From contig CANMSL010000020.1 in the NCBI GenBank assembly GCA_947500505.1, positions 1 to 62,337 of the forward strand: 62,337 bases of DNA. The letters are read 5' to 3'. Below, piece after piece: positions 53,941 through 62,268 of this stretch; position 1 is the stretch's first letter, and every line of letters begins with the position of its first letter. Below the pieces are notes generated by a model. That model searched no databases. It worked only from the letters and a program-made list of their open reading frames with translations, and was not told the origin of the DNA. This DNA comes from an uncultured Aquimarina sp. (GTDB lineage: Bacteria; Bacteroidota; Bacteroidia; Flavobacteriales; Flavobacteriaceae). The position numbers and the translations under genes were made by a program.

Positions 53941-56061
53941 TTATGGGGTTAATTTCTTTCGTAAAAATTCTTGTTGCCTTATTGGCAAATTACTCTTTAA
54001 ATCTACATATTTCTTTTGAAACTTGGGATCCTTCAGTAACTTATCTAGTATTTTCCTACAAAAATTGCGAAATCTCCAATTATGATGTACTGCTCCATCT
54101 ACTAAATCAACTAAACTTTGATCAGAAAAAGCCTGTAAACTCTCTAAGTAAGTAAATGCATTTTCGCGAGTGCCAAAATGATGTATCGGAGATGAATATC
54201 CTGATAATTCTGCATAAAACTGTTGATGTTTTTCTTTTTGATACTCCGGTGTATTAAGTGCCAACACCAACCAAAGTATCCGTACATTTTTATCATGAAA
54301 ACCTACAATATCCTTGGTCATCTCTAAATAACGACCTCTTTCTGAAGGAAAATTAGCCCATAAATGATACAATGCCGGTTCTATTGTTGCATATGACTTA
54401 TCTTCTAATAATGTTTCAAATTGTTTCTGTAAACTTTTGGGAATTGTGCTCATAGTGTTAGCAATAGTCTGACGCACATAAAGGTTATTAGTTTCAAAAG
54501 CTTTGGTAAAAAGTGCAATCGCTTCCTTAGAGGTATCTCCTTCTAACTGATAGATTACTTCTTGACCTAAATATTCATTAACAGGAAAATCCAGCGCTGT
54601 GGCGAGTGTTCCCCATTTTCCGGTTAAAGGCTGTGTACGTTCTGCAGCGAGACTCAGATATTTTTTGATGAATGGAGAAGCTGTTAAAATATCTAATGCT
54701 TCCTGAGAAGGAAAGACAATAGCTTCCAGCCACAGTTTCTGATATTCTGATAAATCCTGTCCACTCACCTGCTCCGCTATTGTAATAAAATCCGATGTTG
54801 TTACATTATTAAATTGATGACTCTCGAGATAGTCCTTAATTACTTGCTTAAAATTCGCATCACCAATTTTATCTTGTAGCGCGTGTAATGCCCAGGCACC
54901 ACGTTGATAAAAAGTCAGAGAACTCGCTTTGGGATCTAATAGAGAAGTAGCATCAGACGCTTTGGATTGCTCTGTAAGCTGTTCGGCGCTTTCGTATAAT
55001 TTATACTGAAAGTATTCTTCTCCAAAAATCTCTTTTTCTACCAACAAAGCATAATAAGTAGCAAAACCTTCTTGCAGCCAATGGTGCCTGCCTTCGGTTT
55101 CGGTAACTAAATTCCCAAACCACTGATGGGCTAATTCATGGGCGTTAACGTTGATATAATTACGATCGTTAAATCCGATAGCATCTACTACAAATGCATC
55201 AGAAAAAATAGTGGTTCCGGTATTTTCCATTCCGGCATACAAAAAATCTTTTACCGGGATCTGTTTGTAATTCTGCCATTGGTATGAATATCCAATCTCT
55301 TTTTCAAGAAAATCAAACATGCGCTTACTATGCTTATATGTGGGTTCGAACTTATCTTTTTCCCATGGATAATAATACATTTCTAAAGGTATGCCACTTT
55401 CTGACGTTTCTACCACTTTCTCATATTTCCCAATGGCCAAAGCCAATAAATAACTGCTCATAGGTTGTTGCATATCATACTCCCATTGTTGGATAGAATC
55501 ATTAACAGCTTTCTTATTCATCAACTTCCCATTAGCGATCACTTCATAATCCGAATCATAATTGATCGTCATATCAAACTCTACCTTTTCATTCATATCA
55601 TCAAAACTCGGTAACCAGTTGGAGGTGTATTTGCCTTGTCCCTGTGTCCAGATCTGCTCATTTCCTTGATAATCCTTCAAAAAATACAATGCTTTTTGTG
55701 GAACCGAGATATACTGAATTTCGATAGTATGTTCTGAACCCTTTTTAAAATCTGATGAAACTTTAATCACTTTGTTATCGTAGGATACTTCGGCTTTTTT
55801 GCCATCCAATAAAACATCCATTATTTGCATTTTTTGTGCATCGATAGCGACGGTATCTGCAGCTTGAAGAACTTTAAAAGTATAAATAACTTTTCCTTCC
55901 ACTTTTTTGAAATTAGATTCCAAAAAAATATTCACCTTCCCTGTCAAAAAATCTACAGAAGGTTGTTCCTTTTTCTCATTCACCACTAGAGTGGAGACTC
56001 CTTCTTGTGCAGTTAAATTAAAGGAAACCACACATATAATCAGATATAAAATAAATCGCAT
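53941..56061 (-). CDS. M1-family zinc aminopeptidase
   Basis: A 706-residue exported metallopeptidase with a signal peptide (MRFILYLIICVVSFNLTAQ). Core motifs are GMENTGTTIFSDAF (the GAMEN-type exopeptidase site), HELAHQWFGNLVTE with the zinc His pair and Glu, and WLQEGFATYYALL with the third ligand, followed by a helical C-terminal domain (HEAT/ARM-like). It removes N-terminal residues from peptides, probably in the periplasm. An alternative TTG start at 56070 adds MIC only; the ATG at 56061 is preferred. Confidence 0.94.
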   Translation of the reverse strand: MRFILYLIICVVSFNLTAQEGVSTLVVNEKKEQPSVDFLTGKVNIFLESNFKKVEGKVIYTFKVLQAADTVAIDAQKMQIMDVLLDGKKAEVSYDNKVIKVSSDFKKGSEHTIEIQYISVPQKALYFLKDYQGNEQIWTQGQGKYTSNWLPSFDDMNEKVEFDMTINYDSDYEVIANGKLMNKKAVNDSIQQWEYDMQQPMSSYLLALAIGKYEKVVETSESGIPLEMYYYPWEKDKFEPTYKHSKRMFDFLEKEIGYSYQWQNYKQIPVKDFLYAGMENTGTTIFSDAFVVDAIGFNDRNYINVNAHELAHQWFGNLVTETEGRHHWLQEGFATYYALLVEKEIFGEEYFQYKLYESAEQLTEQSKASDATSLLDPKASSLTFYQRGAWALHALQDKIGDANFKQVIKDYLESHQFNNVTTSDFITIAEQVSGQDLSEYQKLWLEAIVFPSQEALDILTASPFIKKYLSLAAERTQPLTGKWGTLATALDFPVNEYLGQEVIYQLEGDTSKEAIALFTKAFETNNLYVRQTIANTMSTIPKSLQKQFETLLEDKSYATIEPALYHLWANFPSERGRYLEMTKDIVGFHDKNVRILWLVLALNTPEYQKEKHQQFYAELSGYSSPIHHFGTRENAFTYLESLQAFSDQSLVDLVDGAVHHNWRFRNFCRKILDKLLKDPKFQKKYVDLKSNLPIRQQEFLRKKLTP

Positions 56062-56684
56062 ACAGATCAATAATCAAATGTTCTGCCAAAATAACGATTT
56101 TAGTCTGGTTATGTGACAAAGCTTTTCATCTTTACTAATGTACTGCTTGATTGTATTTATCAAGAAACGTTATTGAAACAGTTTAATTACAAAACTGGAT
56201 GGCAGTCTGAGACATCCAACGAAAATTTTATCCATTGAATATATTGACGTTCCAAAACAGAGCTTTTGAAAATCTTTTTTCACCAGTATAAGATTGGTTT
56301 TACGTTAAAAAATCTTGAAGCCTTGGAAAGATTTTAGCAAAACCAATCTGGTTTTCAGTTAAAACTGAAAAATACCTTACGACATAGCGTAAGCTGTGGG
56401 CGAGGTGGTGCGAAGGAGTGCCTTTTCTTCCCGCCTTCCAAAGTACGCAAGTACGGCGGACAGGTTGGTTCGTTTTCTTTGGGCAAGCAAAGAAAATGAA
56501 CAGAAAGTCAAATCAAAGAAAAAAGGACGAAAATTAAATACAATTAAAACTGTGAAAACAAATTATTAAAAAATACATCGATCTATTTTGTCAAAGACTA
56601 ATCAAACTCTAAATAATCATTGTACACTTAAAACTTCGAAATTGATACTTTGAACTTTAAACAGTGAAGTTTATCTTCGCTCTA
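56062..56684. repeat. Structured REP-like intergenic region
   Basis: Between divergent genes lie about 600 bases with several hairpins. AGATTGGTTTT (56291-56301) pairs with 56339-56349, and a nested AAAATCTT/AAGATTTT stem lies inside. TTTTCAGTT (56352-56360) pairs with 56363-56371. GTTCGTTTTCTTTG (56468-56481) pairs with 56488-56501 with one wobble. The 56394-56465 part is more GC-rich (GCGAGGTGGTGCGAAGGAG, CAAGTACGGCGGACAG) than its surroundings. It resembles flavobacterial repeats containing TTTGGGCAAGCAAAGAAAA. Confidence 0.65.
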
Positions 56685-58787
56685 ATGAATCCGAATATCT
56701 TACAAACTCCTATCGATTATCTAAAAGGTGTTGGCCCTTCTCGAGCTGATCTGTTACGCACAGAATTAGGGATTCATACCTATCAGGATTTGGTTAATTT
56801 GTTTCCGAATAGATACATAGACAAAACGAAGTATTATAAAATCAATGAGTTGCAACAAACCTCTGCAGAGGTACAGATGGTGGGTAAGATTGTTCATATA
56901 AAAATGGTAGAACAGAAGCGTGGAAAACGTTTAGTAGCGAAATTTATTGATGATACGGGCCAAATGGAATTGGTATGGTTCAGAGGTCATAAATGGATTA
57001 AAGAAAACCTACAACTAAACACTCTTTATGTAATTTTTGGAAAAACCAAATACTATAATGGTTATAGTATGCCACATCCAGAAATGGAATTACTTTCGGA
57101 ACATGAAAAGAACCTGAAAGTAATGATGCAACCGGTATATCCTTCTACAGAAAAACTGTCCAATAAGGGAATCACCAATCGGGTAGTGAGCAAAATGATG
57201 CAACAGTTGTTTCTGGATACCAAAGCCCGATTTTATGACACCTTATCCGATGAGATACGATCAGAATTGAAACTGATTCACAAAAGTGAGGCTATGCTCA
57301 ATATTCATTTCCCGAAAAATCAGGAATTACTTGCAAAAGCACAATATCGATTAAAGTTTGAAGAGCTATTTTACATTCAATTACAGCTTATTACCAAAAA
57401 ACTGATCCGCAAACAAAAGATTAAAGGCTTTCCTTTCGAAAAAGTGGGAGAATATTTCACCAATTTCTTTAACCATCATTTACCTTTTGAACTAACTAAT
57501 GCGCAGAAACGAGTAATCAAAGAGATCAGAAAAGATATCGGTAGTAGCGCACAGATGAATCGATTACTGCAAGGAGATGTAGGCTCCGGAAAAACTATTG
57601 TAGCATTGATGACCATGTTGTTAGCTATGGATAATGGTTTTCAGGCTTGTTTAATGGCACCAACAGCAATTTTAGCAAATCAACATTATCAAGGAATATC
57701 AGAACTAACAAAAGATCTCGATATCAATGTGAAGCTGTTAATGGGTAGTAGTAGAACTAAAGAACGCCGTATAATTCATCAAGAATTAGAAGAAGGTACA
57801 CTGCACATTCTTATTGGTACGCATGCAGTTCTAGAGGATAAAGTACAGTTTAAAAATTTAGGACTGGCCATTATAGACGAGCAACATCGATTTGGTGTAG
57901 CCCAACGTTCTAAACTTTGGCATAAAAATACATATCCACCACATATTCTGGTAATGACGGCCACCCCGATTCCCAGAACCTTAGCAATGAGTTTATACGG
58001 AGATCTGGATATCTCCGTGATTGATGAATTACCACCAGGAAGAAAATCTATAAAGACAGTACATCGGTATGATAGTAACCGTTTAAAGGTCTTCAAATTT
58101 ATCTCGGATGAGATTAAAAAAGGAAGACAGATTTACATTGTCTATCCATTGATCCAGGAATCCGAAGCTTTGGACTATAAAGATCTCATGGACGGGTATG
58201 AAAGTATTGCCCGCTCCTTCCCTGCTCCGGATTATCAGATATCTATTGTTCACGGTAAAATGAAACCTGCTGACAAAGATTATGAGATGGAGCGTTTTGT
58301 AAAAGGAGAAACCAATATTATGGTAGCTACCACTGTGATTGAAGTAGGCGTCAATGTTCCTAATGCCAGTGTGATGATCATTGAGAGTGCAGAACGTTTT
58401 GGATTATCACAGTTGCATCAATTAAGAGGTCGCGTGGGGCGTGGAGCAGAACAGAGTTTTTGTATCCTGATGACCAGCCATAAATTATCATCAGACAGTA
58501 AAACCAGATTAGAAACTATGGTTGGCACCAATGATGGTTTTGACATTGCAGAAGTAGATCTAAAATTACGTGGACCGGGAGATATTATGGGCACACAACA
58601 AAGCGGAGTTTTGAATCTAAAGATTGCCGATATCGTAAGAGACAATGACATACTAAAAACAGCAAGGTATTACGCGATGAAAATTCTAAAAGAAGACCCT
58701 TCTCTATCTCTGGAGAAGAATAAAGTGTTATTGTTTACATATCAGCAATTAGCAAAACATAAAAACATCTGGAATTATATTAGTTAA
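56685..58787 (+). CDS. recG: ATP-dependent DNA helicase RecG
   Basis: A 700-residue helicase that regresses stalled forks and processes Holliday junctions. A wedge/OB domain (residues about 1-160, beginning LQTPIDYLKGVGPSRADLL) is followed by two RecA-like domains: Walker A GDVGSGKTIVAL, Walker B LAIIDEQHRFGV (DExH), MTATPIPRT, VATTVIEVGVNVPNASVMII and QLHQLRGRVGRG. The ending (GVLNLKIADIVRDNDILKTA) matches the family. A GTG-started frame begins 21 bases earlier, but ATG at 56685 gives the standard N-terminus. Confidence 0.96.
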   Translation: MNPNILQTPIDYLKGVGPSRADLLRTELGIHTYQDLVNLFPNRYIDKTKYYKINELQQTSAEVQMVGKIVHIKMVEQKRGKRLVAKFIDDTGQMELVWFRGHKWIKENLQLNTLYVIFGKTKYYNGYSMPHPEMELLSEHEKNLKVMMQPVYPSTEKLSNKGITNRVVSKMMQQLFLDTKARFYDTLSDEIRSELKLIHKSEAMLNIHFPKNQELLAKAQYRLKFEELFYIQLQLITKKLIRKQKIKGFPFEKVGEYFTNFFNHHLPFELTNAQKRVIKEIRKDIGSSAQMNRLLQGDVGSGKTIVALMTMLLAMDNGFQACLMAPTAILANQHYQGISELTKDLDINVKLLMGSSRTKERRIIHQELEEGTLHILIGTHAVLEDKVQFKNLGLAIIDEQHRFGVAQRSKLWHKNTYPPHILVMTATPIPRTLAMSLYGDLDISVIDELPPGRKSIKTVHRYDSNRLKVFKFISDEIKKGRQIYIVYPLIQESEALDYKDLMDGYESIARSFPAPDYQISIVHGKMKPADKDYEMERFVKGETNIMVATTVIEVGVNVPNASVMIIESAERFGLSQLHQLRGRVGRGAEQSFCILMTSHKLSSDSKTRLETMVGTNDGFDIAEVDLKLRGPGDIMGTQQSGVLNLKIADIVRDNDILKTARYYAMKILKEDPSLSLEKNKVLLFTYQQLAKHKNIWNYIS

Positions 58788-58831
58788 GGTATCCAAGCTA
58801 ACTACCAGCCGACCAGTGAGACAGGTTTGTT

Positions 58832-58872
58832 ATATTATTTTAGTAAAGCATCCTTCTTAAATCTCAGGATAC
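58832..58872. repeat. Partial copy of REP-like repeat
   Basis: ATTATTTTAGTAA followed by CTTCTTAAATCTCAGGATAC resembles the core of the element at 52231-52352 (ATTATTTTAGTAAG...CTTCTAGAGCGCCTCAGGGTAC). It lies between recG and the CPBP gene, both ending here. Confidence 0.45.
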
Positions 58873-58877
58873 TTTTG

Positions 58878-59606
58878 CTAAAAAAGATACTTCATATAGG
58901 TTATAGAATTGTTAAGTGTATGTAGGCCTATAGCAGAAAATAATCCTAATTTAAGTCTGGCATACCCCAAAAATATCCCCATTATAAAATGAGAACTTAA
59001 CATGATTGGTGATATCATAATATTTTGTGCTGTTAATTCATAATTGAACAAATGCATGTAACCAAAAAACAAGAACGATGCATAAAAAATAACTCGTTTA
59101 TGTCTTTTCCAAAAATTAGCTAAAAACTCTTTAATTTTATTATTTTTTACTAATAAAACAAATGTCATTACCCCATAAATTCCCGAAATCAATATCCGTT
59201 GATTCATTGATATCGAACCGATAGTATCTACAATTCCGATTTTATTAACAACATAATGTAAACTATAGAAGAGTAATAGCGAAGTAGCAATCACAAAATT
59301 TCTGATGCTAAAAACAAGTCCCAACCTGGTAGCGCATTCTTCTAGAACGGGTGCCAGAATCAATGCCAAAAACATTCTTCCCATAAAAGATCTTTCGGAT
59401 AAACTAGTCTGAGTTAAGTTTTCAGGAATTTCAATACCCAATAAATAAAGTACTAGACCTGTAAATAATAGTACTATTAATCTAAGAGCACTCATAAGAA
59501 TGAAAATTTTTATAACACTCCAAAGGCACTTCTTTATACCCTGCTTTTCTCTGGCAATATGACCAGTTTTTAATACTTCTATAATCTCCCCTATTATTTT
59601 TTTCAT
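58878..59606 (-). CDS. CPBP-family intramembrane metalloprotease
   Basis: A 242-residue membrane protein with about seven hydrophobic segments. All three family motifs are visible: EECATRLGLVF (EExxxR), FYSLHYVV (FxxxH) and HTLNNS (HxxxN), the proposed glutamic-type active site and metal ligands. The family includes the Rce1-like Abi proteases linked to bacteriocin self-immunity and protein maturation; the substrate here is unknown. It ends convergently with recG and is followed on its own strand by nothing. Confidence 0.9.
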   Translation of the reverse strand: MKKIIGEIIEVLKTGHIAREKQGIKKCLWSVIKIFILMSALRLIVLLFTGLVLYLLGIEIPENLTQTSLSERSFMGRMFLALILAPVLEECATRLGLVFSIRNFVIATSLLLFYSLHYVVNKIGIVDTIGSISMNQRILISGIYGVMTFVLLVKNNKIKEFLANFWKRHKRVIFYASFLFFGYMHLFNYELTAQNIMISPIMLSSHFIMGIFLGYARLKLGLFSAIGLHTLNNSITYMKYLF

Positions 59607-59700
59607 AAAGTAAAAACCATTATATGTTCTTAAAAAAATAGGACGTATTTTTTATCATTTGTTACATTACAAGTGTAATTTTATTTTTGAAATTGCTATT

Positions 59701-60078
59701 TTAAGATGGATTCATATATGCCTGCCATTGGATCAGCACATACTTTTCTTTTTGTTTGTCTTTTACATTCAGAAAACCATATTCATAACAGAATAAGTAC
59801 ACTTGTCCTTTATTATTTTTCCAATAATGCGTAAAGTACTTTGGATCAAAACCTTCCTTTATTAATTTTTCTTTACGGATAGTTACTAAGCCAGCTTTAT
59901 TATATCCTTTTAATATTTTACGATTCTTTTTTAATTGTTTATCTATTTTTTTAAACAAGGTATATTCATTCTCTTTAGTTTTTTGATAAAAGAAAGCCGA
60001 TCTACAATAAGAAGAACAAAATTTCTTACCCATTCTTCCTTCTAGTTTCTCATTACAATAATTACAATATCGCGTCAT
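59701..60078 (-). CDS. Small zinc-ribbon protein
   Basis: A 125-residue protein. An N-terminal zinc ribbon is visible (RYCNYCNEKLEGRMGKKFCS, then SYCRSAFFYQ; C-x2-C...C-x3-C), followed by a helical linker and a beta-rich part (YWKNNKGQVYLFCYEYGFLN). Similar proteins are frequent in flavobacteria; function unknown, though a nucleic-acid role is possible. It is divergent from the recombinase gene, sharing the region with the 39-bp palindrome. Confidence 0.8.
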   Translation of the reverse strand: MTRYCNYCNEKLEGRMGKKFCSSYCRSAFFYQKTKENEYTLFKKIDKQLKKNRKILKGYNKAGLVTIRKEKLIKEGFDPKYFTHYWKNNKGQVYLFCYEYGFLNVKDKQKEKYVLIQWQAYMNPS

Positions 60079-60128
60079 AACACATCTCTTTCTAAAATAG
60101 TGTCATTATTCTAAAAAATGTTACCTAT

Positions 60129-60167
60129 CCATCGAATTAAACGTTTATTAAACGTTTAATTCGATGG
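60129..60167. repeat. 39-bp near-perfect palindrome upstream of recombinase
   Basis: CCATCGAATTAAACGTTTA (60129-60147) is the exact complement of 60149-60167, with a single T between. It lies about midway between the divergent zinc-ribbon and recombinase starts (51 and 44 bases away). It could be an operator, a recombinase-binding or attachment site, or a cruciform-forming element. A terminator role is unlikely in this divergent position. Confidence 0.95.
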
Positions 60168-60210
60168 CTTTGATTGCGATTGGTTATATAATCAAACATA
60201 TTTGACATGC

Positions 60211-61341
60211 ATGAAACATATTAGCAAACATATCACGCTGAAGCACCTAATGATCGATCAACAAAAAATGATCGGTTTGCAGTTCTACCCGGATAAAGTG
60301 ATTCAGGCTTTAATTAAAGAATTACCCAATCCCAAGTGGAGCGAGCAATTCGGGATGGTTTACATAGCTAATACTAAGAAAAATTTAGACTTGATTTTTG
60401 AGAAGTTTAGAGGTGTTGCCTGGGTTAATTGTAATTTCTTTTTTAAGGAAAAAGTAATCAGAGAGAATGAGGTTGTAGACATTAATTGGTATAGAAAAAG
60501 GGCTGAAACAGCTAATTTTAGGTACGTTCCAGAAGCATATCTATTAAAATTAGAGCTTAAAAGATATGCTATAAACACCTGTAAAACCTACATTTCGCAA
60601 TTCGAAAGATTCATAAACAGGTATTCAGGCAGAGAAATTAACCAGTTGTCAGAAGATGAAATACGTAACTATTTACAATCACTCATACATCAAAACAAAT
60701 CTAATAGTTATATAAATCAAGCTATCAATAGTATTAAGTTTTATTATGAAGTAGTGATGGAAATGCCGAATCGATTTTATGCAATAGAAAGACCTCATAA
60801 ACAACAAAAATTACCTAAAGTATTATCAAAAGAAGAAATAATTAGTATTATTGAACACACCAATAATCTAAAACACCGTTGCATTGTAAGCCTTTTATAT
60901 TCAGCAGGATTAAGAAGAAGCGAGTTGTTGGATTTAAAAATTGTAGACATTGACAGTAAACGGATGTTAATAAGAGTAGAAAATGCAAAACGTAATAAAG
61001 ATAGGTATACTCTACTTTCTGAAAATTTACTAAAAGATTTAAGATTATATTATCAAGAATGGAAACCCAAAAAGTATTTATTTGAAGGGCCAAAAGGTAA
61101 CAGATATAGTACAACAAGTGTAGAAAACATCATTATAAAATCTGCCAAAAAGGCTGGGATATACAAAAGAGTTACTCCACATATGATGAGGCATTCATTT
61201 GCAACACATCTTTTAGAGAATGGTACAGATTTACGCTATATACAAGTTTTATTGGGTCATAGTTCTAGTAAAACAACAGAAATATACACTCAGGTAGCGA
61301 CTAACAATTTGCAATCGATCAAAAATCCACTAGATTTGTGA
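60211..61341 (+). CDS. Tyrosine recombinase, integron-integrase-like
   Basis: A 376-residue site-specific recombinase. An N-terminal extension of about 85 residues (TLKHLMIDQQKMIGLQFYPD and following) precedes a SAM-like core-binding domain (LKRYAINTCKTYISQFERFI, EDEIRNYLQSLI). The catalytic domain has Arg235 (SAGLRRSELL), Lys in NAKRNKDRY, His324 and Arg327 (HMMRHSFATHLL), His350 (LLGHSSSKTT) and the nucleophile Tyr359 (EIYTQV). The insertion between patches II and III that defines classical IntI is absent; the end, NLQSIKNPLDL, is typical of flavobacterial recombinases. Start: ATG at 60211, as the frame before it opens only at TTG. It lies directly upstream of an attC-like cassette in the same direction. 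Confidence 0.9.
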   Translation: MKHISKHITLKHLMIDQQKMIGLQFYPDKVIQALIKELPNPKWSEQFGMVYIANTKKNLDLIFEKFRGVAWVNCNFFFKEKVIRENEVVDINWYRKRAETANFRYVPEAYLLKLELKRYAINTCKTYISQFERFINRYSGREINQLSEDEIRNYLQSLIHQNKSNSYINQAINSIKFYYEVVMEMPNRFYAIERPHKQQKLPKVLSKEEIISIIEHTNNLKHRCIVSLLYSAGLRRSELLDLKIVDIDSKRMLIRVENAKRNKDRYTLLSENLLKDLRLYYQEWKPKKYLFEGPKGNRYSTTSVENIIIKSAKKAGIYKRVTPHMMRHSFATHLLENGTDLRYIQVLLGHSSSKTTEIYTQVATNNLQSIKNPLDL

Positions 61342-61391
61342 ATAATATAATGGAAATATACCACATTGGGTATATTCACATGTTACCTCTC
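61342..61391. other. Candidate attI-like site and cassette left boundary
   Basis: The 41 bases between the recombinase stop and the cassette contain an inverted pair, AATATACC (61355-61362) and GGTATATT (61369-61376), around ACATTG. They end in ATGTTACCTCTC, where GTT at 61382-61384 would be the crossover. GTTACCTCTC is the complement of GAGAGGTAAC at the far end of the cassette. Confidence 0.6.
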
Positions 61392-62262
61392 ATTTGTAAA
61401 AAACAATACCTATGATAGAAATTAAAGACAAGAAAATAGTAATTGTGGGTGCATCATCTGGAATTGGAAAAGCACTCGCCAAAATATTTGTTGGAAAAGG
61501 AGCTCACGTTTGCTTGTTGAGCAGAACTAAAAGCAAATTAGAGGATTTACAAAATGAACTCGGAGGCAAAACTTCTGTACATCCAATGGATATGCTCGAC
61601 GAGAATTCCGTGAACGGAACATTCAATGAAATTGGAAAATTTGATTTTATGACAATCACAGCAGTTGCTGACGAAACCAAGCTTTTCTCACCCATTAAAT
61701 CTATGCCGACGGAAATTGCCGAACGAGGAATGGAAAAGTTTTGGGGAACCTTTAATTGTTGCAGAGCTGCTGCAAATTACATCTCAAAAGATGGTGCAAT
61801 AGTTGTAACATCAAGCGTGGCGATTTTTCAACCTTCAAAGAACGCTTCGATAATGAATGCAGCAAGTTCGGCTGTAGCGACTTTTGCCAAAGTTTTTGCA
61901 CTCGAAATCGCGCCAACAAGGGTCAATATCGTTGCGCCAGGAGTTGTGGGAACAGGAGTATGGACAAAGGAAGAGAAAGAAAATTACACAGATTGGGCTA
62001 AAAAAACTTTACCAGTTCAACACCTAGGAACAGCAGATGAATTAGCTTATGCATATTACTCAATCTTAACCAATCCATATATGACAGGTGGAATTACAAA
62101 TGTAGATGGAGGACTAACATTAACTTAAAAAAACGAGAGGTAACAATGGCTATAAACAATTGCTTTTACAGGCTTATCCTGAAAATTCCTGCGGAATTTT
62201 CAGCTTGTCCTGTACTTGCAAAAGTCCGTGCTAACCCACGCAACTGTTCATAGCCGAGACCG
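61383..62262 (+). mobile_element. Gene cassette carrying a short-chain dehydrogenase
   Basis: An 880-bp segment bounded by G|TTACCTCTC on the left and G|TTAGGGCAC on the right. It contains one open frame that fills most of the length, no clear promoter, and an attC-like palindrome after the stop codon. The left-end TTACCTCTC would pair with GAGAGGTAA of its own attC if the ends met in a circle, as in mobile integron cassettes. A second cassette may begin at 62263 and continue outside the window. Confidence 0.7.
61412..62128 (+). CDS. Short-chain dehydrogenase with altered active site
   Basis: A 238-residue Rossmann-fold protein of the SDR family. Nucleotide-binding GASSGIGKALA (residues about 13-23), Asp in PMDML, VTSSVAIF with the catalytic Ser, RVNIVAPGVVGTG and GGITNVDGG are retained. 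The YxxxK motif is lost: where it should be, the sequence is ASIMNAASSAVAT, so Tyr is Met148 and Lys is Ser152. The NNAG position reads TAVAD. It may be a non-catalytic binder or use another mechanism. It is more GC-rich than the genes around it and sits in a gene cassette, supporting transfer. Confidence 0.85.
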   Translation: MIEIKDKKIVIVGASSGIGKALAKIFVGKGAHVCLLSRTKSKLEDLQNELGGKTSVHPMDMLDENSVNGTFNEIGKFDFMTITAVADETKLFSPIKSMPTEIAERGMEKFWGTFNCCRAAANYISKDGAIVVTSSVAIFQPSKNASIMNAASSAVATFAKVFALEIAPTRVNIVAPGVVGTGVWTKEEKENYTDWAKKTLPVQHLGTADELAYAYYSILTNPYMTGGITNVDGGLTLT

Positions 62263-62268
62263 TTAGGG
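62135..62268. other. attC-like recombination site
   Basis: GAGAGGTAAC (62135-62144) opens the site. GGCTATAAACAATTGC (62148-62163) faces GCAACTGTTCATAGCC (62240-62255) with 14 of 16 complementary; the two mismatches become G-T pairs if the bottom strand folds. TAAC (62141-62144) faces GTTA (62262-62265), with 3 and 6 unpaired bases between the boxes. A perfect inner stem, CTGAAAATTCC (62179-62189) with 62193-62203, lies in the centre. This layout, with two boxes, unequal spacers and a variable central hairpin, is that of integron attC sites. Confidence 0.7.

Noticed and set aside
60211..61341. Classical class 1-type integron integrase
   Set aside because: The IntI-specific insertion between catalytic patches II and III is missing, so it is called integron-like only.
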